A stretch of 64,000 bases of DNA from Agromyces sp. Soil535 (GTDB lineage Bacteria; Actinomycetota; Actinomycetes; Actinomycetales; Microbacteriaceae). The notes under the pieces were generated by a model. The model saw only the letters and a program-made list of their open reading frames with translations, did no database searches and was not told the origin of the DNA. Positions 8,542 to 17,297 of this stretch are shown here, piece after piece (the stretch's first letter is position 1; the number at the start of each line of letters is the position of its first letter). The DNA lies in the NCBI RefSeq assembly GCF_001428255.1, contig NZ_LMRW01000003.1, positions 199,277 to 263,276 of the forward strand, given 5' to 3'. Position numbers and translations under genes: made by a program.

Positions 8542-9024
8542 GTGGCCGGCGACATCCGACTTGCGAACGAGGCATGGGAGGCGCTCTTCCGCGCCCAGGC
8601 CACGATGGAGCGCGAGTTCACCGAGGCCGACATCTGGGTGGAGGTGCTGCCCAAGGAGTACGGCGTGCTCTACGCGCTCTCCACCGCATCGGACGGCCTG
8701 AGGATCAGTGAACTGTGCGACGACGTGCTGCTCACCCAGCCGGGGATGTCCCGGCTGGTCGCCCGGCTCGAGCAGCGCGGGCTCGTCGAACGCAGTGACG
8801 ACCCCACCGACGCGCGGGCCTGCCGCATCCGTCTCACCGCCACCGGGATCGAGGCCCAGCGCCGGGTCGGCGCGGCCCACGCCCGCCGCGTCGCCAGGGC
8901 GATGACCCGCGCACTCGACCCCGAACAGCTCGTGGTGCTGCGCGACCTCAGCCTCGCGCTGCTCGACGGCGCCCACCGGGACGGCGCAACCACGGAGACG
9001 ACACCCGAGAGGATCCACATATGA
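8542..9024 (+). CDS. MarR-family transcriptional regulator
   Basis: 160 residues with a winged helix-turn-helix (about 45-105): ALSTASDGLRISELCDDVLL, TQPGMSRLVARLEQRGLVER, then the wing DPTDARACRIRLTATG. The GTG start lies two bases after the monooxygenase stop, and the stop overlaps the next ATG as ATGA, so it is translated in the middle of a monooxygenase-regulator-reductase operon. MarR proteins usually autorepress and release DNA on binding phenolic or oxidised ligands; control of this operon is inferred from position. Confidence 0.88.
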   Translation: MAGDIRLANEAWEALFRAQATMEREFTEADIWVEVLPKEYGVLYALSTASDGLRISELCDDVLLTQPGMSRLVARLEQRGLVERSDDPTDARACRIRLTATGIEAQRRVGAAHARRVARAMTRALDPEQLVVLRDLSLALLDGAHRDGATTETTPERIHI

Positions 9025-9761
9025 CCGCCGAAGCACCCCGCCCGTTCGACACCGCCTCGGCGGGCGCGAGCGCACCGGCATCACCCGTGCGACTCGTCAT
9101 CGTGAGCGCGGGCGTGAGCGAGCCCTCCTCGACCCGGCTGCTTGCCGACCGGACGGCGCAGAAGGCCATCGACCTGCTCAGCGATGCCGGCGTGCCCGCG
9201 AGCGTCGGGGTCATCGAGTTGGGGCCGCTCGCCGTGGACATCGCCCAGGCGATCGTCTCGGGATACCCGGGCGAGCGCCTGCAGACGGAAATCGAACGGC
9301 TCGCGGCCGCGGACGCGGTCATCGCGAGCACCCCGGTGTACAAGGCCGGGATCAGCGGCCTGTTCAAGTCGTTCGCCGACGTGCTCGACAACGACCTGCT
9401 CATCGCCACGCCCGTCATCCTCGCCGCCACCGCAGGCAGCGCCCGGCATGCGATGGTCGTCGACGAGCAGATGCGGCCTCTGTTCGCGTTCCTGCGCGCA
9501 ATGCCCACGCCGACGTCGCTCTTCGCGGCACCCGAGGACTGGGGCTCCTCGGCGCTCGGCGACCGCATCGAACGCGCCGCCACCGAGTTGGTGCTGCTGC
9601 TGCGCAGCGGCGTCGGCACTGCCATCGCCGAGAGCGCCTGGGCCGAGTACCAGCATCAGTTCGCCGGGAACGCGAGCCGCGCCGAACGGGCCGCATCGGA
9701 CGTCGACTTCAACACCGATCTCATGCGCCTTGCCGCCGGCGGCAGTGCGCTCGCTTCGTAG
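9021..9761 (+). CDS. NAD(P)H-dependent FMN reductase (CE1759-like, LLM partner)
   Basis: 246 residues with a flavodoxin-like fold. VRLVIVSAGVSEPSSTRLLAD near the N-terminus is the FMN-phosphate loop, and ASTPVYKAGISGLFKSFADVL (about 97-117) is the conserved FMN-reductase core. It probably produces reduced FMN for the monooxygenase two genes upstream, a known pairing for the CE1758/CE1759 families. The ATG overlaps the MarR stop. It is about 60 residues longer than minimal FMN reductases, with a C-terminal helical extension (AWAEYQHQFAGNASRAERAA). Confidence 0.87.
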   Translation: MTAEAPRPFDTASAGASAPASPVRLVIVSAGVSEPSSTRLLADRTAQKAIDLLSDAGVPASVGVIELGPLAVDIAQAIVSGYPGERLQTEIERLAAADAVIASTPVYKAGISGLFKSFADVLDNDLLIATPVILAATAGSARHAMVVDEQMRPLFAFLRAMPTPTSLFAAPEDWGSSALGDRIERAATELVLLLRSGVGTAIAESAWAEYQHQFAGNASRAERAASDVDFNTDLMRLAAGGSALAS

Positions 9762-9824
9762 ACGCCGGCGCGCCGGTCCGACGCTACGGCCGCGTCAGGA
9801 CGATGGCCGCAGGGAACCGGCCGA

Positions 9825-10181
9825 CTACCCCCTGAAGAGCGGTTTGGCCAAGGCAGCGGCGTCCTCCGGGCCGATCAGGCGAGGTTCCGTCGCCTGTTGG
9901 ACCTGCCCCTTCCACGTCACGGTGGCGCCGTCGGCCGCCAGGACGTTCCTGGCCCAATTGGTCTTCGGGCCCCATGGCAATCCGATGAGGAGGGTGTCGG
10001 TCGACAGCGTCGGGATCACGGCGACCGGAGTGGCATAGTGCGTTCCGCTCCGTCGTCCGTCGTGGTGCATGATCGCCCAGAGGGGGAACCAACGGCGCCC
10101 GGAGAGAGCCAGAGCCGACGGCGCGCTCACCTGCCGCACCCATCTGGGCGGCGGCCCTGGAGCACGAGTCGATGCACCCAT
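9825..10181 (-). CDS. Deazaflavin (F420)-dependent nitroreductase family protein
   Basis: 118 residues, the usual size of compact Ddn-like proteins (PF04075), a split beta-barrel flavin-fold family that binds F420 or FMN. Recognisable elements are SGRRWFPLWAIMHHDGRRSG (27-46), the following YATPVAVIP strand, and LPWGPKTNWARNVLAADG, where the GPKTNWARNVLA block is highly typical. The reaction (nitro, quinone or other reduction) cannot be told from sequence. A close paralogue, cut by the left window edge, lies about 9.8 kb away on the same strand. It converges with the FMN-reductase operon. Confidence 0.85.
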   Translation of the reverse strand: MGASTRAPGPPPRWVRQVSAPSALALSGRRWFPLWAIMHHDGRRSGTHYATPVAVIPTLSTDTLLIGLPWGPKTNWARNVLAADGATVTWKGQVQQATEPRLIGPEDAAALAKPLFRG

Positions 10182-10257
10182 GGGTCAAGCATCCGCGATT
10201 GCAACAGAGTTGTCGCGGCATCCGAAGCCCTGGCCAACGGCCATGACTCCGACCCCC

Positions 10258-10611
10258 TCAGCTGGGAAGTTCGACGGTGTAGGAGACGATCTCGGTGATG
10301 CGTCCGTCGTCGAAGTCGTAGACATCGCACGACGCGACGATCGACACGTCTCCCCCCGCCTCGGTGTATCTGGCGAGGCTGTCAACCACGACGCTGTCCT
10401 CGCCCACCACCGTGCGGAATCGCTGGAACTCGGTCGTGACGTCGGCGAGGTCCGCGGCGGTGCGCTCGCAGGCCTTCTTCACGGCCTTCCGCCCGATCAG
10501 GGGGTCGCCGCCGACGAGCGTCCAGACGACGTCGTCGGCGAGGTGCGGCAGCGCGAGCTCGAAGCGGTGGCTCGAGAACGCGCGGGCGATCTTCTCGGTC
10601 GTAAGTTCCAT
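10258..10611 (-). CDS. SnoaL / NTF2-like nuclear-transport-factor-fold protein
   Basis: 117 residues with the cone-shaped NTF2-like fold: helix LTTEKIARAFSSHRFELALPHL, then DDVVWTLVGGDPLIGRKAVKKAC, and the strand pair SIVASCDVYDFDDGRITEIVSY that closes the pocket. Such proteins are polyketide cyclases, isomerases or stress-linked ligand binders, and no catalytic assignment is possible here. The frame extends to 10635, but the ATG at 10611 (MELTTEKIA) is better placed behind the GAGAGGGCAGG ribosome site. It stands alone between the nitroreductase and the AraC gene. Confidence 0.75.
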   Translation of the reverse strand: MELTTEKIARAFSSHRFELALPHLADDVVWTLVGGDPLIGRKAVKKACERTAADLADVTTEFQRFRTVVGEDSVVVDSLARYTEAGGDVSIVASCDVYDFDDGRITEIVSYTVELPS

Positions 10612-10739
10612 GAGGCCTGCCCTCTCGCGCGGCATCCCGCGCCTTTGCGGATGACGGATGCGATCAGCCTACGCTCGCCGGAGGGCCGCGTTCGAGCGGC
10701 GACCAGGTTCCCTGGACCGCGGCATCCTGATCGAGGCGC

Positions 10740-11732
10740 TCAGCCGAACACTGCGCTGCTCGGGCGAAGCGCCCCAGGCCCGACCGGCGGGCTCGCTCGC
10801 CGCACGGCCCCGGGCGTCGTACCGTGGTGCCGCTTGAATGCGCGACTGAACGCAGCCTCCGAGGTGTAGCCGACGCGACTCGAGATCGATGCGATCGGGT
10901 CGGTGGTGCGGGTGAGCTCCGAATGCGCCTGCTCGAGCCGCCAACCGGCGAGGTAGCGCATCGGGGGCTCGCCGACGAGCGTCGTGAACCGCTCGGCGAA
11001 CGCCGATCGTGACATGTTCGCCTCCCGCGCGAGCTCGACCAGGGTCCAGTCGTGGTCGGGACGAGCGTGCATGCGACCGAGGGCGCGCCCGACGTGCGGG
11101 TCACGGAGCGCGGCGAGCCATCCGGTCGCAGGCACCTCGGCGTTCTGCAACCACCAACGCAGCACCTGGATGACGAGCACATCCGCGAGTCGTGTCATGA
11201 CCGCCTCCCCGCCCGGCTGGATGTCCTCCGCCTCCCGCGCGAGCAGTCGCAGGACCGTCTGGAAGGAGCCCGCTTCCCGATCGTCCCAGGCGTCGACGCG
11301 AATGAGGCCGGGCAACTCGGCGATCAGGCGAGCGGTGAGCGGCGCGTCGACCCGCATCGCGGCGTAGGCGATCTGGGTGCGATCACCGCCACCACCGAAG
11401 CGCATATGCTCGAACGTCTCGCTGACCTGCTCCACCGGGATGTCGAATAGCGGAGTACTCGCCGCGTGCGTCGCGCTGAGCAGTCGGTGCGGTGCGCCCC
11501 GGGTGATGAGGGCCGCGCTTCCGGCCTCGAGCGTGTGCCGCTCGCCACCAATCTCGAGGATGCATCTGCCGGCAAGCACAACCGGGAGCATCATGAAGCC
11601 CTCGAGCTCGGGAAACTCCACGCCCCACGGCGCGGAGAGGTCGGCCCGGCAGTAGAGCGCGCCGTTGAACCGCAGCAGATGGAGGCCACCGCCGAGGTGA
11701 TCGTCGGCGACCGGGATGCGGGGGTTGACCAT
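10740..11732 (-). CDS. AraC-family regulator with cupin sensor domain
   Basis: 330 residues. The N-terminal half (about 10-180) is an AraC-type cupin sensor with GGGLHLLRFNGALYCRADLS and GRCILEIGGERHTLEAGSAA. The C-terminal half (about 205-310) holds two HTH motifs: DWTLVELAREANMSRSAFAE and PIASISSRVGYTSEAAFSRA, the latter followed by FKRHHGTTPGAVR. The reading frame opens further upstream, but the sensor-domain homology begins MVNPRIPVADDHLG at 11732. It diverges from the NmrA-like gene at 11868 with 135 bp between, and probably regulates that gene, as similar AraC/oxidoreductase pairs do. Confidence 0.87.
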   Translation of the reverse strand: MVNPRIPVADDHLGGGLHLLRFNGALYCRADLSAPWGVEFPELEGFMMLPVVLAGRCILEIGGERHTLEAGSAALITRGAPHRLLSATHAASTPLFDIPVEQVSETFEHMRFGGGGDRTQIAYAAMRVDAPLTARLIAELPGLIRVDAWDDREAGSFQTVLRLLAREAEDIQPGGEAVMTRLADVLVIQVLRWWLQNAEVPATGWLAALRDPHVGRALGRMHARPDHDWTLVELAREANMSRSAFAERFTTLVGEPPMRYLAGWRLEQAHSELTRTTDPIASISSRVGYTSEAAFSRAFKRHHGTTPGAVRRASPPVGPGALRPSSAVFG

Positions 11733-11867
11733 GCGTCCACGATGCCATGCCGTGCTGCCAGAAGTCCCGACATCCGGACGATCAGCATAGATATCCGCAC
11801 TCGCGGCGATTGTTCGTCCGCTCGAAAGCAGCGAGCGTGGACGTACAACCAACCGAAGGGAAACCCC

Positions 11868-12683
11868 ATGTCACCCACCATCGCCGTGATCGGCTCCACC
11901 GGAAAGACCGGCCGTCGCGTCGCAGATCTGCTCGACTCGCGAGGTCACATCGTGCGGCGCCTGGCCCGCGACACGAACCCGGCCTTCGATTGGGAGCGAC
12001 CCGACCAGTGGGCCGCCGCGCTGCACGGTGTCGACCGCCTGTACGCGGCCTACGTCCCCGACCTTGCGGCTCCCGGGTCGGATGTCGCCATCACCCGACT
12101 CGCGCAGGTCGCACACGAGGCCGGGGTGCAACGCATCGTCCTGCTGTCCGGGCGTGGCGAAGATGGCGCGCGCCGCTGCGAGGACATCCTGCTCGACGCG
12201 CACGTCCCTGCGACGATCGTGCGAGCGAGCTGGTTCACCCAGAACTTCACCGAGGGCGTGCTGCGCGACGCGGTGTTCACGGGGGTGCTGGCGCTTCCTG
12301 CGAGGAGCATTCGCGAGCCGTTCATCGACGTCGACGACATCGCGGCGGTCGCCGTCGAGGCACTCACGGGTGAAGGCCACGAGGGGCGCGTGTATGAGGT
12401 GACCGGCCCCGAGCTGCTGACCTTCGCTGAGATGGCGACCATGCTGTCCGAGATCACCGAGCGTGAGATCACCTACCTCCCAGTGGGTTTCGACGACTTC
12501 CACGCCGCGGTCGCCGCGGAGCAGGGACCGGAGGTCGCAACACTGCTCACGGAACTGTGCCGCGAGGTGTTCGACGGCCGCAACGAGTCTACGACCGACG
12601 GCGTGACGGAAGCGCTCGGACGCCCTCCGCGCGACGCACGTGCGGTGCTGACCGAGGCGGCCGCCGCGGGCGCCTGGACATGA
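11868..12683 (+). CDS. NmrA-like NAD(P)-binding protein (atypical SDR)
   Basis: 271 residues of the extended atypical SDR group. IAVIGSTGKTGRRVADLLDSRG (5-26) is the nucleotide-binding loop; RIVLLSGRGEDGARRCEDILL and VRASWFTQNFTEGVL match NmrA/quinone-reductase-like proteins (QorB type), where F-x-Q-N-F is recurrent. These are redox sensors or quinone reductases. The ATG at 11868 has GAAGGGA upstream; earlier starts in the same frame lie inside the promoter region. It diverges from the AraC regulator, its likely controller. A quinone oxidoreductase follows 101 bp downstream. Confidence 0.85.
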   Translation: MSPTIAVIGSTGKTGRRVADLLDSRGHIVRRLARDTNPAFDWERPDQWAAALHGVDRLYAAYVPDLAAPGSDVAITRLAQVAHEAGVQRIVLLSGRGEDGARRCEDILLDAHVPATIVRASWFTQNFTEGVLRDAVFTGVLALPARSIREPFIDVDDIAAVAVEALTGEGHEGRVYEVTGPELLTFAEMATMLSEITEREITYLPVGFDDFHAAVAAEQGPEVATLLTELCREVFDGRNESTTDGVTEALGRPPRDARAVLTEAAAAGAWT

Positions 12684-12784
12684 AGCCGACGCTGGACGAC
12701 CTCGAGCTCGGCCTGTAGCGAGCGGTCTCGCCCTCCGAGGCGTGAGCCCGGAAGAACGACCGCCCCCGCGGCGTTGCCTCCAGC

Positions 12785-13825
12785 ATGAGAGCAATCGTGT
12801 ACTCGCAGACCGGTGACTCGTCCGTCCTGCACCTGGTGGAGCGCGCCATCCCCGAACCCGGCCCGGGTGAAGTCAGGGTGAAGGTCGTCGTGTCCGGGGT
12901 GAACCCCACCGACTGGAAGGCCCGGGCGGGCGCGCGACCCGGCAGGCCGACGCCGTTCCCCGAGGTGGTTCCCGACCAGGACGGCGCGGGCATCGTCGAC
13001 GCGGTCGGCGCCGGGGTGGCCGGGTTCGAGGTCGGCGACCGGGTCTGGGTGTTCCTCGCCGCCCATGAGCGTGCCACGGGCACGGCGCAGGAGGTCACGG
13101 TGCTGCCGGCCGAGCGGGTCGTCCACCTCCCGGATGCCGCGAGCTTCGAGATCGGCGCATCCCTCGGCGTTCCCGCGATAACGGCACATCGCGCCCTCAC
13201 CGTCGCCGACGGCGGCCCTGCGCGACTCGGGCCCGGAACGCTCGACGGCCGCACGGTGCTCGTCGCGGGTGGCGCCGGTGCCGTCGGGCATGCGGCGATC
13301 CAGCTCGCGCGGTGGTCGGGCGCCCGGGTCATCACGACCGTGAGCTCGCCCGAGAAGGCCGCCCTCGCGACCGCGGCCGGCGCCCACCACATCGTGAACT
13401 ACCGGGAAGGCGACGCTGCCAAGGTTATCCGCTCCATCGAGCCCGACGGCGTCGACATCGTCGTGGAGGTGTCGCCGGCGCGAAACGCCTCACTGAACGC
13501 GAGCGTCATCGCCAATCACGGCACGATCTCCGTGTACGCGACGGACGGCGGCAGCGAGATGACGCTCGACGTGCGGAGGCACTTCTCGCTCAACGCGCGG
13601 TACCAGTTCCTGCTGCTCTACACGGTCGGTGAGGCGCCCCTCGCGGCCGCCGCCGAGGACATCGAGCGCGCGCTCGCCGACGGTGCCCTCCCCGTGGGCG
13701 AGGAGGCGGGGCTCCCACTGACGCGCTTCTCGCTCGAACGCACCGCCGAGGCCCACGATGCGGTGGAGGCGAGCACCGTCGGCAAGGTGCTCATCGACGT
13801 CTCGCCCGTGACGACTCGGCTCTGA
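12785..13825 (+). CDS. NADPH:quinone oxidoreductase (zinc-independent MDR family)
   Basis: 346 residues of the medium-chain dehydrogenase/reductase fold without zinc ligands, as in Qor/zeta-crystallin. The N-terminal catalytic domain contains VSGVNPTDWKARAG and PDQDGAGIVDAVG, and the Rossmann domain has VLVAGGAGAVGHAAIQLARW (about 158-177). It likely reduces quinones with NADPH, or acts on alpha,beta-unsaturated carbonyls. The ATG at 12785 begins the conserved MRAIVY strand. It may belong with the NmrA-like gene in one AraC-controlled unit, although 101 bp separates them. Confidence 0.87.
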   Translation: MRAIVYSQTGDSSVLHLVERAIPEPGPGEVRVKVVVSGVNPTDWKARAGARPGRPTPFPEVVPDQDGAGIVDAVGAGVAGFEVGDRVWVFLAAHERATGTAQEVTVLPAERVVHLPDAASFEIGASLGVPAITAHRALTVADGGPARLGPGTLDGRTVLVAGGAGAVGHAAIQLARWSGARVITTVSSPEKAALATAAGAHHIVNYREGDAAKVIRSIEPDGVDIVVEVSPARNASLNASVIANHGTISVYATDGGSEMTLDVRRHFSLNARYQFLLLYTVGEAPLAAAAEDIERALADGALPVGEEAGLPLTRFSLERTAEAHDAVEASTVGKVLIDVSPVTTRL

Positions 13826-13889
13826 GGCATCCACCGGCATCCTCTCTGCGAACAATGGGCGCCATCGACAATCGTGGTATGGTCACGCC

Positions 13890-14165
13890 CTACTCCTCCT
13901 CGTCCTCCTCCTCGAGTTCCTCGAGCGCGTCGGCGGCGTCACGGTTGCCAGCGGCCGCAAGACGGCGGAGCTCGTCTCGATCGTCGGCGTCGATGGCGAG
14001 CTGCACGAGCTGGTCGGCAGCATCACGGCTCCCCCGATCGGCGAGGCGCCTCAACTCGGCGACGTCCCCACGTTCTCCCGCCCGTTCCACCAGCTCGTCG
14101 ATCGCGTCGGTGTCGCCGCGTTCGGCGCGGCGGCGCAACTCATCCAAGTCGTTCGTATCGCTCAT
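13890..14165 (-). CDS. Small helical repeat protein with acidic tail, function unknown
   Basis: 91 residues, strongly charged. The unit DELRRxAxxGxxDAxDxL occurs about four times, most clearly AELRRLADRGSRDAADQLVQ and DELRRLAAAGNRDAADALEE, which suggests a short helical hairpin (Sel1/HEAT-like) solenoid. The protein ends in the acidic run ALEELEEEDEEE. No catalytic residue pattern or membrane segment is present. It probably binds another protein. The ATG at 14165 is the only reasonable start for the repeat region; the upstream ribosome site is weak (CGGGGAC). It is downstream of the lipoprotein gene on the same strand. Confidence 0.62.
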   Translation of the reverse strand: MSDTNDLDELRRRAERGDTDAIDELVERAGERGDVAELRRLADRGSRDAADQLVQLAIDADDRDELRRLAAAGNRDAADALEELEEEDEEE

Positions 14166-14239
14166 GTCCCCGAGGCTGCCACTGTCTGACGGATGCCGCA
14201 CCTCATCCGGTCGATCGATCGGAAGAGCGACCGTGGCAT

Positions 14240-15337
14240 TCAGTACGTCTGGTGGATGATCGCCTGGGCGACCGCCTGCGCGCCATAGCCCTGGATCCGG
14301 TACAACGTGTGGCCGTCGGTCAGGAACGCCCTCGACGCCCGACCGCCCTCGGAGTTGGCGACGGCCCGAGCGTGGGCAGGGGCATCGGCGAGCTCCGAGG
14401 CGGTGAATCCCGCATCCGCGTCGGGTGCCAGGAGGCGGTCGAACAGCGGCGCGAAGCCGCGCGCCGTCGAGATCGTGACCCACGTCGACCCGTCGACCTG
14501 CAGCTCGCAGGTGAAGGTGCGAGCGGCGGCGTGCACGGCCTCGTCGAAGGACCTCGGAGCCTCGGCCATCGGTTCGCTCATGACGTACTCCACCGTCGAC
14601 CCGGCCGGCAGCTGCATCGCGGCGACGATCCCCTGCTCATCGAGGCCGCCGTCGCAGATCGCGTCGCCCTGCCGCAGCTCGACGGCCGGCCCAGCGAGCT
14701 GCGCGGCATCCGCCTGCTCGAGCTCCGTGAACGCCGACGCGGCGACATCCGCGAGCCGATCGATCACGACGGGGCCCCCGAGCGTGCCGAATCGCGTGCC
14801 GGTCGAGGAGCGCGCAGCGGCCACGATCATGGTGCGCACCCAGCTGTCGGCGACTGGCGCCGAGATGGCCCATCCAGGGTCGGCGAACGAGAAGGATGCC
14901 TCGATGCCGGCGATCTGCCGCGTCTCGGTCGACAGGCCCTCGCCGTCCAGTAGTGGGGCGTACTGGGCGGCGGCCCCGGGCAGCACCTCGACGCTCAGGT
15001 ACGCCCAGTCGCTGGGAGCGTTGTACTCAGGCATTCCGCTGCCGACGCGCCACGAGCAGGCGAGGCCGCCGACCCCCTCGAGCAGGATGCTGTCGAAGGC
15101 GGCGCCCTGGTACGCCGCGACGACCGGCTCGACCGGCACGCCATCGGCACCCTCGAGCGTGTCGGCGACCAGGTCGGCCGGCACGAGGTCGTCGCAGGTC
15201 AGCGGGACGGATGCCACGGGCGTGGGGGTCTCCGATGCCGGCGGTGTCGGCGTCGATTCAGCGGCGGCGACAGAGCATCCGGTGAGGGCCAGCACGATCA
15301 CGGAGGCCGTTGCGACGACGGCGGCGTTCGGGCGCAT
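14240..15337 (-). CDS. Putative secreted lipoprotein, function unknown
   Basis: 365 residues. The N-terminus is a lipoprotein signal peptide with hydrophobic core VVATASVIVLALTGC and predicted lipidated Cys21, followed by a Thr/Pro/Ser linker (TPTPPASETPTP). The body contains several cysteines (LTCDDLVPADL, LACSWRVG, AICDGGL, FTCELQV), spaced as in disulfide-bonded actinobacterial lipoproteins with two related halves, each starting near a CDD/CDG motif. It should be anchored outside the membrane. The frame is open far upstream, but only the ATG at 15337 gives the signal peptide. No family was recognised. Confidence 0.75.
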   Translation of the reverse strand: MRPNAAVVATASVIVLALTGCSVAAAESTPTPPASETPTPVASVPLTCDDLVPADLVADTLEGADGVPVEPVVAAYQGAAFDSILLEGVGGLACSWRVGSGMPEYNAPSDWAYLSVEVLPGAAAQYAPLLDGEGLSTETRQIAGIEASFSFADPGWAISAPVADSWVRTMIVAAARSSTGTRFGTLGGPVVIDRLADVAASAFTELEQADAAQLAGPAVELRQGDAICDGGLDEQGIVAAMQLPAGSTVEYVMSEPMAEAPRSFDEAVHAAARTFTCELQVDGSTWVTISTARGFAPLFDRLLAPDADAGFTASELADAPAHARAVANSEGGRASRAFLTDGHTLYRIQGYGAQAVAQAIIHQTY

Positions 15338-15414
15338 GGGACGAACATAGCGGTCGCACCCGCCCCGTCGAGCGCGAGCTGGAAGCGGCGCGCCGAACGC
15401 CGTCAGTCGCGAGG

Positions 15415-16269
15415 CTACGCGGTCGCCGCGGCCGTCGCCTTCGCGTGCGCCAGGCCCCAGTCGAGCGCGTAGTCGGCGACCTCTTCCCAGCCCGGTTCGG
15501 CGCAGATCCAGTGCGAGCGGCCCGGGAACTCGTGGTATTCGGTGAGCGCGGGCGACTTCGCGTAGTGCTTCGCGTTCGACGTGTTCACGGAGGGCGGCAT
15601 GATGTGGTCCTCGCTGCCGCCGATGAAGAGCAGCGGCGCGCGATCGGCCGAGTAGTCGACCCAGGTCTCCTGCCTGCCGGGCTTGAAGTTCGCGATGAGC
15701 CCGTACGCCCACACCCAGTTGCCGGGCGCGGGGATGGCGAACTCCTTCCACACGGCGTCGGAGTCCTCGCGCGACAGCGTGTTCGCGAACGCGTAGTGGA
15801 ACTCCTCGGGCGTGAACCCGACCGCCTTGTGCCGGTTCGCGGGGTTCTTCAGCGCCGGGAAGAGCGACTTCACCTGGGACAGCGGGTTCACGCGCACGCC
15901 CTCCGTCGGTGCCGAGTCCACCACGACGGCGGATGCCCCGAGCCCACGCGCGAGCAGCAGCTGGGTGAGCGTGCCGCCGAACGAGTGCCCCATGATGATG
16001 GGCGGCTTCGGCAACGCCTCGATCTGCGCGGCGATGTGGTCGACGGTGTCGGGCACGGTGAGCTTCGCGATGAGGTCGGGGTTCTCGCGCAGCGCGTCCA
16101 CCTCGATCTCGAAGCCCGGGTACCCGGGCGTGAGTACGGTGAAGCCCTTCGCCTCGAAGCGCTCCTTCCAGTTGCCCCAGCTGCGCGGAGTCATCCAGAG
16201 GCCGTGCACGAGCACGATCGTGTCGGGGGCGTCGGGGTTCGGGGCGGTGGTGTCGGTCTGGTCGGTCAT
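15415..16269 (-). CDS. Alpha/beta hydrolase
   Basis: 284 residues. VLVHGLWMTPRSWGNW (19-34) contains the oxyanion HG; the nucleophile is S96 in IIMGHSFGGTLTQ; the acid is probably in LLFIGGSEDHIMPP and the histidine in HEFPGRSHW. The active site is complete. It resembles broad-specificity hydrolases often placed near haloperoxidase-type genes; the natural substrate is unknown. The ATG at 16269 follows the AGGACACC region. It is 32 bp downstream of the second alpha/beta hydrolase gene, so the two likely form one transcript. Confidence 0.85.
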   Translation of the reverse strand: MTDQTDTTAPNPDAPDTIVLVHGLWMTPRSWGNWKERFEAKGFTVLTPGYPGFEIEVDALRENPDLIAKLTVPDTVDHIAAQIEALPKPPIIMGHSFGGTLTQLLLARGLGASAVVVDSAPTEGVRVNPLSQVKSLFPALKNPANRHKAVGFTPEEFHYAFANTLSREDSDAVWKEFAIPAPGNWVWAYGLIANFKPGRQETWVDYSADRAPLLFIGGSEDHIMPPSVNTSNAKHYAKSPALTEYHEFPGRSHWICAEPGWEEVADYALDWGLAHAKATAAATA

Positions 16270-16301
16270 GATCGGTGTCCTTTCAGGGTGGGGTGGGGTG
16301 C

Positions 16302-17126
16302 TCAGGAATCGATGAACGCGAGCAGGTCGGCGTGCAGCCGGTCGCGTTCCGTGTCGGGCAGTCCGTGCGCGCCGTCCTCGTACACGGTCAGGGCCGCGCC
16401 CGCGATCGCCGCCGCGGAGCGCTTGCCGCCGACCTCGAACGGCACGATCTGGTCGTCGGATCCGTGGATCACGAGAGTCGGCACGTCGACCATCGCGAGA
16501 TCGGGGCGGAAGTCCGTGGCCGAGAACGCGGCGATGCACTCGTAGGCGCCGCGATGGCCGCTGGCCATGCTCTGGAGCCAGAACGCGTCGCGCACGCCCT
16601 GCGAGACGTCGTTGTTGCGGTTGTTGCCGAAGAACGGCCCGTCGGCGAGGTCGAGGTACAGCTGCGAGCGGTCGGATGCCTCGCCGGCCCTGATCCCGTC
16701 GAACACGTCGATCGGCAGGCCCTCGGGGTTGTCGTCGGTGCGCAGCATGAGCGGCGGCACCGCCGAGACGAGCACGAGCCTCGCCACCCGGCTGCTGCCG
16801 TGCCGGCCGAGGTAGCGCACGATCTCGCCGCCACCGGTCGCGTGGCCGACGAGCGTGATGTCGGTGAGGTCGAGGTGCTCGATGAGGCGCGCGAGATCGT
16901 CGGCGTAGGTGTCCATCTCGTTGCCGTTCCACGTCTGGCTCGATCGGCCGTGGCCACGCCGGTCGTGGGCGATCACCCTGTGACCGTGCTCGGCGAGGAA
17001 CCGCGCGGCGGCGTCCCAGGCATCCGCGTTCAGGGGCCAGCCGTGGCTGAGGATCACGGGCGTGCCGCTCGACCCCCAGTCCTTGTAGAAGATGCGCGCG
17101 CCGTCATCGGCGATGACGTAGGGCAT
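16302..17126 (-). CDS. Haloperoxidase-like alpha/beta hydrolase with Ser-to-Ala at the nucleophile
   Basis: 274 residues, closely resembling cofactor-free chloroperoxidase/esterase proteins: [61 protein letters not shown]. In that family the nucleophile elbow is GHSTGGGE. Here it is GHATGGGE (94-101), and codon 96 is clearly GCG in the DNA. The other triad positions, D225 and H254, are kept. Without the serine, standard ester or perhydrolysis chemistry is unlikely; the protein may bind ligands or use water directly. It precedes the intact hydrolase gene in the same operon. Confidence 0.85.
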   Translation of the reverse strand: MPYVIADDGARIFYKDWGSSGTPVILSHGWPLNADAWDAAARFLAEHGHRVIAHDRRGHGRSSQTWNGNEMDTYADDLARLIEHLDLTDITLVGHATGGGEIVRYLGRHGSSRVARLVLVSAVPPLMLRTDDNPEGLPIDVFDGIRAGEASDRSQLYLDLADGPFFGNNRNNDVSQGVRDAFWLQSMASGHRGAYECIAAFSATDFRPDLAMVDVPTLVIHGSDDQIVPFEVGGKRSAAAIAGAALTVYEDGAHGLPDTERDRLHADLLAFIDS

Positions 17127-17297
17127 GAGCGCCTCCCGGTGCGTCCGTTCGTTGCGTGGGTCGCGGATGCCTCGATGGTCCCGCCGCGCGCGGGGTGCTC
17201 GAACCACGTGGGGTACGTAGTCGTGTCGTGACGGGGATGGCGGGCGTGGACGTCCAGGTGGGCCGGTGCCGCGGGCGAGTGGCACGGCGGCGCGTGG

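Noticed and set aside
9763-9780. GCCGGCGCGCCGG palindrome between convergent genes as a terminator
   Set aside because: The sequence is self-complementary without a loop and is common by chance at this GC content; no further evidence supports it.
12680-12718. Twelve-codon ORF MKPTLDDLELGL overlapping the NmrA-like stop
   Set aside because: Very short, no ribosome site of its own, and no visible role as a leader peptide.
13855-14259. Poly-serine protein frame starting at 13855 on the plus strand
   Set aside because: The serine runs are the antisense of the Glu-rich tail of the small repeat protein on the minus strand.
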